Positions 10,541-18,940 of a stretch of DNA of 64,000 bases are shown here, piece by piece. The number at the start of each line of letters is the position of its first letter. The first letter of the stretch is position 1. Origin of the DNA: Nitrobacter sp. Nb-311A (GTDB lineage: Bacteria > Pseudomonadota > Alphaproteobacteria > Rhizobiales > Xanthobacteraceae). Location: contig NZ_AAMY01000009.1 in assembly GCF_000152905.1 (NCBI RefSeq), positions 51,498 to 115,497 on the forward strand, in the 5' to 3' direction. The notes beneath the pieces are model-generated. The model was not told the DNA's origin and searched no databases. It saw only the letters and a program-made list of their open reading frames with translations. A program made the translations under genes and the position numbers.

Positions 10541-12484
10541 ATGGATATCTACTCAAAAGCGCGCGATCTGGGCATCAATTTGGACTTTGTCGACGGGTTG
10601 GGCCGCCGTCATATCCTGGACGATGATCGATTGCGTGTTTTTGTTGATAGTTTGCCAGCGCCTCCGCGCCATCGTTTCCTGAAGCAGCCCGTGGTCATCG
10701 CCGCCAACGTGGCCAGGATTCGCATTCCCGTCGCGACCGAGGCGAACGGCATCGCTTGGCGACTTGTGGAACGCGATACGGTGCTCGCACAAGGGTATGT
10801 AGCTTCTGCAACGATCGATATCCGGCATCCAATAGCGATCGGCACTTACCGACTGGAACTCGAAAGTAGCAATGGCGCTCTCATCGATTCTGTTCCCTTA
10901 TTGGTTACGCCTGAAAAGGCCTTTCAAGGCTCGTTCGAGCGGGTCTGGGTTCTGTCTGTTCAGCTGTACGCCCTGTCATCGTCGCGTAACTGGGGAATTG
11001 GTGATTTCACGGATCTTGCCTCGCTGATCGAACTGACCTCGGATTGGGGATGCCATGGTATCGGCCTCAATCCGCTTCACGCGCTGTTCGATGACCGTCC
11101 TCTCGAACGCAGTCCCTATGCGCCAAACAGTCGGCTGTTTCTCAATCCGCTTTATATCGACCCCGAGCGGGTTCCGAACTTTTCGAGCGTGTGGCTAAGG
11201 CAGCACCGCGAAGAGCTCGATCGGGTCGGGGAGGGCGAGCTGGTCGATTACGCTGCGGTCGCTAAACTGAAATTCGGAGCATTCCGCTATTCGTTCTCGA
11301 AGTTTCAGCATGATCAGGCCGCGCAAGCCGAATTTGAAATCTTCAGGAAGGAGCGCGGCGAACTGTTGAAACGATACGCTTGCTTCGAGGTATTGCGGCG
11401 GCAGTTCGGTCCAGCGCCCTGGTGGCTGTGGCCGGAAGAATGGCGCCGCCCGACTCATGCCGGAGTTCAAGCCGTATCCAGCGGTCCACAGGGCGAGGAA
11501 GTGAAATTCGTCGAGTTCATGCAATGGTGCGCGGCATCTCAGCTACAGTCATGCGCCGATCTCGCCGCTGAACGCGGAATGGCGGTCGGGCTTTATCTGG
11601 ATGTTGCCGTCGGTGTTCAGGCCGGCGGGTTCGACGCCTGGAACGAGCAGACCGCTATCTCGCGCGCGCTTTCAGTTGGAGCGCCGCCCGATCAACTAAA
11701 CACGATGGGGCAGGACTGGGGATTGGCAGGATTCAATGCTGCTGGTCTTGAGGCGAGTGACTTTGCACCGTTTCGGGACATGCTGCGCGCTTCGATGCGT
11801 TTTGCGGGAGCCATACGGTTGGATCATGTGCTCGGTCTCAGCCGGCTCTACTTGATACCGGCCGGCGCATCGCCTCTGCACGGAGCATATGTGGATATGC
11901 CGTTGCAGGCTATGCTTGGGGTTATCGCGCAAGAGAGCGTCGGTCAGCACTGTATTGTCGTCGGCGAAGATCTTGGAACGGTCCTGGCGGGATTTCGTGA
12001 CACTCTCGCGGCCTGGGGCGTGTGGTCTTACAGGGTGATGATGTTTGAACGCAGCAGCAGCGGCGCTTTTATTGGGTCATCGGAGTATGCCAAAAACGCG
12101 CTCGTCACCTTCACGACCCATGACCTTGCATCCTTCGCTGGCTGGCAATCGCATTCCGATCTCAGGGTTAAGCGGGAACTGGGGCTCGATCCCGGCGAAA
12201 CCGACGTGGAGCGGACGAATGCGCGCCATGCGCTCGAATGGAAGCTCGGCGAAGAACATATCGCAGCGAAGAATTTTCTCGGGGTCGCCGAATTTCTCGC
12301 GCGCACGCCGTCCCGCATTCTTGCGATTGCGCTCGATGATTTGATCGGACTGCAGGATCAGCCGAATATTCCAGGTACGTTGAACGAGCATCCCAACTGG
12401 CGGAGGCGAATTCCAGTCAAGCTGGACGATCTGGACCGACGCATCGATCTCGACGCGCTTCGGCGCGCGCTCCGTGAACGCTGA
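10541..12484 (+). CDS. malQ: 4-alpha-glucanotransferase (amylomaltase)
   Basis: MalQ disproportionates malto-oligosaccharides by moving alpha-1,4-glucan segments between chains in the cytoplasm, recycling the short chains left by GlgX and TreZ. 647 residues, close to the long bacterial form, with an N-terminal extension of about 140 residues before the GH77 barrel. GH77 signatures are WGIGDF, GLNPLHALF followed by SPYAPNSRLFLNPLYIDPE, IRLDHVLGLSRLY (catalytic Asp), VVGEDLGTV (catalytic Glu) and TTHDLASFAGW (third acidic residue). The frame is open from a TTG at 10490, but the ATG at 10541 gives a usual N terminus; no strong ribosome site marks either. It converges with the protease gene 12 bp downstream. 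Confidence 0.94.
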   Translation: MDIYSKARDLGINLDFVDGLGRRHILDDDRLRVFVDSLPAPPRHRFLKQPVVIAANVARIRIPVATEANGIAWRLVERDTVLAQGYVASATIDIRHPIAIGTYRLELESSNGALIDSVPLLVTPEKAFQGSFERVWVLSVQLYALSSSRNWGIGDFTDLASLIELTSDWGCHGIGLNPLHALFDDRPLERSPYAPNSRLFLNPLYIDPERVPNFSSVWLRQHREELDRVGEGELVDYAAVAKLKFGAFRYSFSKFQHDQAAQAEFEIFRKERGELLKRYACFEVLRRQFGPAPWWLWPEEWRRPTHAGVQAVSSGPQGEEVKFVEFMQWCAASQLQSCADLAAERGMAVGLYLDVAVGVQAGGFDAWNEQTAISRALSVGAPPDQLNTMGQDWGLAGFNAAGLEASDFAPFRDMLRASMRFAGAIRLDHVLGLSRLYLIPAGASPLHGAYVDMPLQAMLGVIAQESVGQHCIVVGEDLGTVLAGFRDTLAAWGVWSYRVMMFERSSSGAFIGSSEYAKNALVTFTTHDLASFAGWQSHSDLRVKRELGLDPGETDVERTNARHALEWKLGEEHIAAKNFLGVAEFLARTPSRILAIALDDLIGLQDQPNIPGTLNEHPNWRRRIPVKLDDLDRRIDLDALRRALRER

Positions 12485-12496
12485 AACAGGGGAGGC

Positions 12497-13009
12497 TCAG
12501 GGATAGCCGTGCAGCATCAACCGGTCTGCGCGGACTTCCCAGCTCTCAAGCCGGTTGAGAAAGCTCATCCCCAAAAGATTGGCTTTCATCTGGCCGCGCG
12601 GCACGACGAGCGCCGGCACGGATCGCTCAACCAGCTTCCCGACTGCGAGCCGGTCGAGCGTCAGGCGTGCTGCGCGCGCCCGCCCGCCTACGGTCTCGAC
12701 ATCCACATCGTAATTCAGCAATTCCAGCGGTAGTCCGGCAGCCTTCGCCGTTTCGTAGGTGAGGACGACGGACGTTGCGCCGGTGTCAATGATCATCGAC
12801 GTTCTGACGCCGTTGATCTTTGCGTGAAGCGTGAAATCGCCGTTCTGTGCTCGAGGAACCTGAACGCTCCGCGGGGGTCCCGCGGCGGCCTTGCGCAGCA
12901 TTGTCGAGACTAACTGTCCCGCAGCCGATATTCGTGCCGGATCCCCATAGGCGACCACCGCTCCGGCGGTCGCGGCCAACATTCCGATCACCAGCAGGAT
13001 ACGGATCAC
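12497..13009 (-). CDS. retropepsin-like aspartic protease, clan AA family (secreted or membrane-anchored)
   Basis: 170 residues. A hydrophobic N terminus (about 2-20) acts as signal peptide or anchor, so the protein should be periplasmic. The aspartic protease core starts near residue 55, with the active-site motif IIDTGATSVVL (one catalytic Asp per chain, so an active enzyme would be a dimer), followed by hydrophobic strands and LLGMSFLNRL, as in the TIGR02281-type clan AA family common in alphaproteobacteria. Substrate unknown. It ends 12 bp from the convergent malQ and lies 46 bp downstream of no co-directional partner other than the histidine kinase gene beginning further right. The family call is firm; the function is not. 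Confidence 0.85.
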   Translation of the reverse strand: MIRILLVIGMLAATAGAVVAYGDPARISAAGQLVSTMLRKAAAGPPRSVQVPRAQNGDFTLHAKINGVRTSMIIDTGATSVVLTYETAKAAGLPLELLNYDVDVETVGGRARAARLTLDRLAVGKLVERSVPALVVPRGQMKANLLGMSFLNRLESWEVRADRLMLHGYP

Positions 13010-13055
13010 AACGCGCCCCCCACGTTTTCGAACAGACCAAAAATTGGAGTCGCCA

Positions 13056-14666
13056 TCATGCTCTCAGACCCGTGCCGGCGTTCATGATCGGTTTGTTTCC
13101 CGGGCGGCGTTTGTCGTCGGCTGCGGCATCGTCCGCCTGCGCGGGTTGAAGCGGCGGACCTTCTTCCGCCATTGGCGCCAGAGCAGACATCACGCGTTCC
13201 GGCGGAAAGGTAACGATGACCTCCGTGCCAACACGGAGCTTGGATTTCAGCGTGAACGTACCGCCGTGCAGGTCGATCAGGCTCTTTGCGATCGGCAAAC
13301 CAAGGCCCGCGCCTTGCTCGGCGGATTTGATTGAATTCGATCCCTGTCCGAACGAGGCAAGCACAATCGGGATTTCATCCTCCGCGATTCCGGAGCCGTT
13401 GTCCTTGACACCGAGGTATTGTCCGCCTGAAGCGGTCCATCCGATCTTCAGCCAGATCTCTCCGCCTTGTGGCGTGAACTTGATCGCATTCGACACCAGA
13501 TTGAGCACGATCTGGCGCGCGGCACGCTCGTCACCCCAGATGCGAGGCATGCCTTGTTCGAACACCTCATGAATTGTGATGCCGCGGTTGGAGGCCCGTA
13601 ACTTCAGCAGATGGTGACATTCGGTCACGACATGGACGAGAGATACGGCTTCTTCGTTGAGTTCATAACGGCCGGCTTCGATCCGCGACAGATCGAGAAT
13701 CTCATTGATCAAATTCAGGAGGTGAACGCCCGAGTTATGAATGTCCGCAGAATATGTCTTGTAAACCGCAACCGCGTGCTCGCCGAAAATTTCACTCTTC
13801 ATGACCTCGGAAAACCCGAGGATGGCATTCAGCGGCGTACGAAGTTCGTGACTCATTTGAGCCAGAAATCTGGATTTCGCCACGTTGGCCGATTCCGCGC
13901 GATGCCGTGCTTCGTCCGAAATAGCTTTGGCCTGCTCAAGTTCGCCGATCAGAGCATCCTTCTCCGCCCGTGCTTCGAGTGTCGCCAGCGTCGTGGAATG
14001 CAGGCGATGGGCGAGCAGTGCGAAATAGCCTTCCGCAGTCAGCGCTAGAATGGCAAGAATGTAGCTGTTGAAGCTGCCGCCAGTCGCGAACTTCAGTGCG
14101 ATTGCCGATGTCACGGGGGCGGTTGCGGCCAGGGCGGCAATTGGCAGACTGGCTGAGAGCATGCTTGATACCGCCACGACCAGCAGCATCAGAAACATCA
14201 TCAGGGTATTTGTGACCGGATCCGAGCCGGCAGGATGCACCAGAATTGTCGTCCAGCACAGGCCATACAGGAGATCGAGCAAAATGAAACGAGCGCGCCA
14301 TTTGCGTGTGCTATTGGCCGACGACGGCGCCTTGAGATAATTCTTGCAGTTGTAGATGATGACTGCGTGAATGCAGAGCATTCCGAATGTCCATGCCGCC
14401 GCGGCGGCGGGCTCCATCCAGAATCCGAAAAGCACGCCAGTCGCAACCAAAAGCAGCATCACGACAAACGATGCCGACAGTGGTGTTTGCGCATATTGCC
14501 GGAGCAGTTCGTAATCGAACGCCGGCCGGGTTCCGCTTGTCGAAGTCAAGCGGTCGCGCGCTTCGCGGACCCGCTGCGCGGTTGCGCGCCGATGACGCGC
14601 GGACGGTACAATCGCGGGAGCGACCGGAAGCTGGACGACTTCAGGTTTATCGGCGGGGGTACTCAT
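13056..14666 (-). CDS. membrane sensor histidine kinase
   Basis: 536 residues. After a basic N-terminal stretch there are about six hydrophobic segments between residues 63 and 220, with no large periplasmic loop, so the sensor is probably the membrane bundle itself. A coiled coil (about 225-262) leads into the HisKA domain with phospho-acceptor His273 (SHELRTPLNAILGFSE), then a HATPase domain with N box (NLVSNAIKFTP), G1 (DNGSGI) and G2 (GAGLGLPIAKSL). The C-terminal 45 residues are Ala/Pro-rich tail. The core resembles PleC/PdhS-type kinases. No response-regulator gene is adjacent, so the partner is unknown. A GTG start at 14687 would add seven residues; neither start has a convincing ribosome site. 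Confidence 0.88.
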   Translation of the reverse strand: MSTPADKPEVVQLPVAPAIVPSARHRRATAQRVREARDRLTSTSGTRPAFDYELLRQYAQTPLSASFVVMLLLVATGVLFGFWMEPAAAAAWTFGMLCIHAVIIYNCKNYLKAPSSANSTRKWRARFILLDLLYGLCWTTILVHPAGSDPVTNTLMMFLMLLVVAVSSMLSASLPIAALAATAPVTSAIALKFATGGSFNSYILAILALTAEGYFALLAHRLHSTTLATLEARAEKDALIGELEQAKAISDEARHRAESANVAKSRFLAQMSHELRTPLNAILGFSEVMKSEIFGEHAVAVYKTYSADIHNSGVHLLNLINEILDLSRIEAGRYELNEEAVSLVHVVTECHHLLKLRASNRGITIHEVFEQGMPRIWGDERAARQIVLNLVSNAIKFTPQGGEIWLKIGWTASGGQYLGVKDNGSGIAEDEIPIVLASFGQGSNSIKSAEQGAGLGLPIAKSLIDLHGGTFTLKSKLRVGTEVIVTFPPERVMSALAPMAEEGPPLQPAQADDAAADDKRRPGNKPIMNAGTGLRA

Positions 14667-14846
14667 CAACCAACACAAATCCTGCACGCGGCCGCGCGAG
14701 TCGTTACTGGTCTATTTCTCGCGCCAAATCCTTAAGGGCTGCCTTAAAAAGCGGGGTTATTCGGTTAACCGGAAGTTAATCCGCTCGACACCCTTTTAAC
14801 CTGGCGGCGATCGATCGGGGCGGGAACCGCCGTGATCGGCCAGCCG

Positions 14847-15716
14847 TTACCGTTCGAGCCGTGCCAGAAGGCTGGACGTGTCCCAGCGGCGGCCACCCAT
14901 CTTTTCGACTTCCGAGTAAAAGGCGTCGACAAGGCTTGTGACCGGTAGGCTTGCGCCGTTGCGCCGAGCCTCAGAGATGCAAATCGAAAGGTCCTTGCGC
15001 ATCCATTCGACGGCGAAGCCGAAATCGAACCTGCCTTCGTTCATCGTCTTGGAACGGTTTTCCATCTGCCAGGATTGCGCAGCGCCCTTCGAGATCACTT
15101 CGACGACCGCATCAACGTCGAGCCCTGCCTTCTTGGCGAAGTGGATGCCTTCCGACAATCCCTCCACAACGCCGGCAATGCAGATCTGGTTGACCATCTT
15201 GGTCAATTGACCGGCCCCCGCGGGGCCGAGCCGTTTGCACATTCGGGCATAGGCGGCAATGATAGGCTCGGCGCGGGCATAAGCGTCCTCCGCTCCGCCG
15301 CACATCACAGTCAAAAAGCCCTTCTCGGCGCCGGCTTGGCCCCCGGAAACCGGGGCGTCCACAAAGCCGAAACCGCGTCTGGTTGCCTCGGCATCAAGTT
15401 CGCGCGCGACCTGAGCGGAGGCAGTCGTATGATCGACGAAAATTGCTCCCGGCTTTATGCCGGCAAAGGCGCCGTCTGCGCCGATCGTGATCGCCCGTAG
15501 GTCGTCGTCGTTGCCGACGCACGCCATCACGAAATCCTGACCTTCGGAGGCTGCTTCCGGCGTCGTTGCGGTTTTTCCGCCGAATTTTTCGGTCCATGCC
15601 TTGGCCTTAGCCGGCGTTCGATTGAATACGGTCACCTCGTGGCAGCCCTTTGCGACGAGATGTCCTGCCATGGGGAATCCCATGACGCCGAGGCCGAGAA
15701 ATGCGACTTTAGCCAT
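14847..15716 (-). CDS. NAD(P)-dependent beta-hydroxyacid dehydrogenase (3-hydroxyisobutyrate dehydrogenase / tartronate semialdehyde reductase family)
   Basis: 289 residues, the usual length. Rossmann motif GLGVMGFPMAGHL at residues 6-18, substrate-binding DAPVSGGQAGAEKG near 120, and the catalytic-lysine helix GAGQLTKMVNQI near 170, followed by the all-helical C-terminal domain. The family oxidises or reduces beta-hydroxyacids such as 3-hydroxyisobutyrate, tartronate semialdehyde or glyoxylate-type substrates; the sequence alone does not fix which. The frame is open upstream to 16511, but that stretch is antisense to the next gene and matches no family; ATG 15716 (MAKVAFLG) is the natural start. 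The gene is monocistronic and divergent from the glyoxalase-fold gene. Confidence 0.9.
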   Translation of the reverse strand: MAKVAFLGLGVMGFPMAGHLVAKGCHEVTVFNRTPAKAKAWTEKFGGKTATTPEAASEGQDFVMACVGNDDDLRAITIGADGAFAGIKPGAIFVDHTTASAQVARELDAEATRRGFGFVDAPVSGGQAGAEKGFLTVMCGGAEDAYARAEPIIAAYARMCKRLGPAGAGQLTKMVNQICIAGVVEGLSEGIHFAKKAGLDVDAVVEVISKGAAQSWQMENRSKTMNEGRFDFGFAVEWMRKDLSICISEARRNGASLPVTSLVDAFYSEVEKMGGRRWDTSSLLARLER

Positions 15717-15944
15717 GACCGAGTGGAATCCTGAGGGTTCATTGAATAAGGCAGATAAACGCATCGCGATGAAAATCGGACTGTTCTCAGCATAGCTCGT
15801 GAGATTGCAGCGGCAAGGGCCGAAAGCCGGAAGAAGCCCGTCTGCAAGGCGGTACTGTGACGAACGATTCCAAGACAATTCAAAACGCGTTAGAGTGAAT
15901 GGGATAATCATTTTCCGGCCTGGAGGGAAAAGGGAGCGCGCGAC

Positions 15945-16334
15945 ATGAGCGTTGGGATGCTCGATCATTTCAATATCCGGACCCGAAAGCTCGCCGAGAC
16001 GGTACGGTTCTACGAGGACATTCTCGGTCTGACGAAAGGGGATCGACCCGACTTCGCGTTTCCGGGCGCGTGGCTGTATAGCGATGGCAAGCCGGTAGTT
16101 CACCTCGTCGATATCGCGCCGACCTCCGAGCCGCAAAAGCCGGATTCCGGCGTTGTCCATCACATCGCTTTCGCAAGCCGCGATTTCAGCGGCATGAAAC
16201 AGCGCCTTCAGTCGAAAGGGGTTACGTTCAGGTCTCGTGAGGTCCCCGGCGGATTCATCTGGCAGATTTTCGTCAGCGATCCGAACGGCGTGTTGATCGA
16301 ACTCAATTACAACGCGGCGGCTGAACAGGTCTGA
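15945..16334 (+). CDS. VOC family (glyoxalase/bleomycin resistance fold) protein
   Basis: 129 residues, a single vicinal-oxygen-chelate domain made of two beta-alpha-beta-beta-beta modules: LDHFNIRTRKL ... FYEDILGL in the first and VHHIAFASRDF ... SDPNGVLIELNY in the second. His8, His in VHH and the Glu in LIELNY are the likely metal ligands. Such small enzymes act on many substrates (glyoxalase, dioxygenase, fosfomycin resistance), and no neighbour identifies this one. The ATG has a GGGAG-type ribosome site about 10 bases upstream. Fold assignment is secure, activity unassigned. Confidence 0.85.
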   Translation: MSVGMLDHFNIRTRKLAETVRFYEDILGLTKGDRPDFAFPGAWLYSDGKPVVHLVDIAPTSEPQKPDSGVVHHIAFASRDFSGMKQRLQSKGVTFRSREVPGGFIWQIFVSDPNGVLIELNYNAAAEQV

Positions 16335-16490
16335 TCTTTCCGGCCTCGACTGGATGCGGTGGGTGGTGGCCGCCGGTTCGCCCGAGGTTTGCCTTCTCGA
16401 TAGCCACAGCATAGGCGTTGACCAGGCTGCGGCGTTTAGCCATGTAGAATCCGCTTTCAAAGCAAAGCGCGCCGACTCCGGAGAGACAAG

Positions 16491-17630
16491 TTGAACGTAA
16501 CACCGCAGCAAGTTCTGGACCGGCTGGCCGGTGTCCTGTCTCCCAGCGGCGTGGCACTGACCGACGCCGGTGTCCTGTCGGAAATCGCTATCACCGGCGG
16601 CAAGGTATTTTTTTCTATCAACGTCGAGGCGGCGGAAACCAAGATGTGGGAGGATGTTCGCGCCAACGCCGAAGCGGCCGTGCGCGCGATCCCCGGAGTG
16701 TCGGTTGTGATGGTCGCTCTGACAGCCGAACGAAAGCCGGACAGCTCCGCCGCAAGTTTATCGCCGCGGTCGGAGCAAGGGATTCCGCACGTGTCGACAC
16801 GTCGATCGCCGCAAAATCCGTTATCAAATTCGCCGATGGCGCGGCAGGCGGATATTCCCGGAGTTGCCGCCGTTATTGCCGTTGCATCGGGCAAGGGCGG
16901 CGTCGGCAAATCGACCACCGCCCTCAATCTCGCACTGGGATTGCGGGATTCCGGTTTGCGTGTGGGACTGCTCGATGCGGATATCTATGGCCCCTCAATT
17001 CCGAGGCTGACCGGTATTTGCGAAAAGCCGCAATTGACGGATGACAAGAAGATGGCGCCCATCGGGCGGTTTGGCCTTGCCATTATGTCGGTCGGCTTTC
17101 TGATCGAGGAAGAAAGTGCGGTGATCTGGCGTGGCCCGATGGTGACCTCGGCGATCCGGCAGATGCTTCGAGATGTGGCCTGGGGCAAGCTCGACGTTCT
17201 GGTCGTTGATATGCCGCCGGGGACCGGCGATGCTCAGCTGACGCTGGCTCAGAATGTGCCGCTCAAGGGTGCTGTCATCATTTCGACGCCGCAGGATTTA
17301 TCGCTGATCGATGCACGGCGTGGACTTGCGATGTTCAGAAAAGTCAATGTGCCGGTTCTCGGAATTATCGAAAACATGAGTTTCTTCCAGTGTCCACATT
17401 GTGGAGCGCGAAGCGATATCTTTGGCCATGGGGGCGCCCGGCACGAGGCGGAACGGCTGGGAGTCCCTTTTCTCGGCGAAATCCCGCTTCACATGTCCAT
17501 TCGCCAGACTTCCGATTCCGGTCATCCGGTCGTCGAAAGCCAGCCTGACGGACCTCATGCGGCGATCTATCGCGTTATTGCCGAAGGTATTCGTGACCGG
17601 CTCCACGATGCGGCCGCTATAGCCAGGTGA
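16491..17630 (+). CDS. apbC: Mrp/ApbC/NBP35 family Fe-S cluster carrier ATPase
   Basis: Deviant-Walker P-loop ATPase that carries 4Fe-4S clusters to apoproteins in the cytoplasm. 379 residues. An N-terminal DUF59/FSCA domain (about 1-80) and a variable Ser/Pro-rich linker (82-122) precede the ATPase domain: SGKGGVGKST (P-loop at 133-142), LLDADIYGPSIPRL, DMPPGTGDAQLT, and the cluster-bridging CPHC near residue 303. The start is a TTG at 16491, supported by GGAGAG 5-7 bases upstream and by its match to the FSCA N terminus; no ATG lies in a suitable place. No isc/suf genes are adjacent. Confidence 0.93.
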   Translation: MNVTPQQVLDRLAGVLSPSGVALTDAGVLSEIAITGGKVFFSINVEAAETKMWEDVRANAEAAVRAIPGVSVVMVALTAERKPDSSAASLSPRSEQGIPHVSTRRSPQNPLSNSPMARQADIPGVAAVIAVASGKGGVGKSTTALNLALGLRDSGLRVGLLDADIYGPSIPRLTGICEKPQLTDDKKMAPIGRFGLAIMSVGFLIEEESAVIWRGPMVTSAIRQMLRDVAWGKLDVLVVDMPPGTGDAQLTLAQNVPLKGAVIISTPQDLSLIDARRGLAMFRKVNVPVLGIIENMSFFQCPHCGARSDIFGHGGARHEAERLGVPFLGEIPLHMSIRQTSDSGHPVVESQPDGPHAAIYRVIAEGIRDRLHDAAAIAR

Positions 17631-17819
17631 TCCGATTCCAGGATTTGCATTCCGCCATGGCAGGAGGCTTGCAAATTTCAGAATCAGAGTACCACTAAGC
17701 TTGAATTTTTGGTCTTGCTTCACCCTTTGGGGTTCGATGCAAGCCACGCAGCGAAGGGGCAGATCCACGCCACTGCCTGCGCGGGAAGCTCAACGAAAGA
17801 TTGTCATAAGGGGTCTCTC

Positions 17820-18908
17820 ATGAAACGTCGTGATTTTCTGAAAGGTTCGGCGGCCGGTGCCGCTGTCTCGGCCGTAGCCTCGCCGGCGATTGCGCAATCG
17901 GCGCCCGAGATCAAATGGCGCATGACCTCGAGTTTCCCCAAATCGCTCGACACGATCTACGGCACCGCCGAAATCTTTGCCAAGCAAGTTGCGGAGATGA
18001 CCGACAACAAATTCCAGATCCAGATCTTCGCGGCCGATGAGGTCGCTCCCGGATTGCAGGCGCTCGATGCGACGGCCAACAAGACGGTCGAGATGAGCCA
18101 CACCGCCTCATATTATTATGTTGGAAAGGATCCCACCTTCGCGATTTTCGCATCGGTCCCGTTCGGGCTCAATGCGCGCCAGCAGAATTCCTGGCTTGTT
18201 CAAGGTGGCGGCAATGAGCTTGCAAACGAGTTCTTCAAGAAATTCGGCGTCATCGGATTTCCCTGCGGCAACACCGGCACGCAGATGGGCGGCTGGTTTC
18301 GCAAGGAGATCAGGACCGTGGCCGATTTGTCAGGCCTGAAAATGAGGATCGGCGGCATTGCCGGTCAGGTCTTGCAGAAGGTTGGTGTGGTGCCGCAGCA
18401 GCTTGCCGGGGGTAACGTTTATCCTTCGCTTGAGAAGGGTACAATCGACGCGGCCGAATGGGTCGGCCCGTACGACGATGAAAAACTGGGTTTCCAGAAA
18501 GTCGCAAAATATTATTACTATCCGGGTTTTTGGGAAGGTGGGCCGACGATCCATGCATTCTGCAATCTCGAGAAGTGGAACACGTTGCCGAAGAGCTATC
18601 AGGCGATATTGATGAACGCGGCGGCGACTGCCAATACATGGATGGCGACTCGCTATGACATGCAAAATCCCGCCGCCCTCAAACGGCTCATTGCAGGTGG
18701 CGCCCAGCTTCGGCCGTTCAGTAACGATGTTCTCGACGCCTGCCTGAAAGCCACGAACGAATTGTGGAGCGAGATTTCGGCGAACAACGCGGACTTCAAG
18801 AGGGCGATCGATGCGGTACAGGCCTATCGATCTGACGAGTATTTGTGGTGGCAGGTGGCCGAGTATACCTATGACACATTCATGATCCGATCGCGGACGC
18901 GCGGCTGA
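17820..18908 (+). CDS. dctP: TRAP transporter substrate-binding protein, DctP family, Tat-exported
   Basis: Periplasmic solute receptor of a TRAP transporter. 362 residues. The N terminus MKRRDFLKGSAAGAAVSA carries a twin-arginine motif and a hydrophobic segment ending at AIAQ (about residue 25), so export is probably by Tat. The mature part has DctP features: FAKQVAEMT, QALDATANKTVEM, the substrate-arginine region around LKMRIGG (about 175), and PQQLAGGNVYPSLEKGTIDAAEW. It resembles the TakP-like branch (2-oxoacids, monocarboxylates), but substrate is not proven. AAGGGG lies seven bases before the ATG. The frame is open upstream to 17709 but without family similarity. Its membrane genes dctM and dctQ lie downstream on the opposite strand. 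Confidence 0.9.
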   Translation: MKRRDFLKGSAAGAAVSAVASPAIAQSAPEIKWRMTSSFPKSLDTIYGTAEIFAKQVAEMTDNKFQIQIFAADEVAPGLQALDATANKTVEMSHTASYYYVGKDPTFAIFASVPFGLNARQQNSWLVQGGGNELANEFFKKFGVIGFPCGNTGTQMGGWFRKEIRTVADLSGLKMRIGGIAGQVLQKVGVVPQQLAGGNVYPSLEKGTIDAAEWVGPYDDEKLGFQKVAKYYYYPGFWEGGPTIHAFCNLEKWNTLPKSYQAILMNAAATANTWMATRYDMQNPAALKRLIAGGAQLRPFSNDVLDACLKATNELWSEISANNADFKRAIDAVQAYRSDEYLWWQVAEYTYDTFMIRSRTRG

Positions 18909-18940
18909 TTGCATTTCGACGCTATGTGATTTTGACGCGG

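Noticed and set aside
16303..16443. 46-codon minus-strand frame (MAKRRSLVNAYAVAI...)
   Set aside because: Overlaps the 3' end of the glyoxalase-fold gene and the Mrp upstream region; no recognised family, so not called.
15717..16511. N-terminal extension of the dehydrogenase frame
   Set aside because: Antisense to the VOC gene and unlike any dehydrogenase; the family start is ATG 15716.
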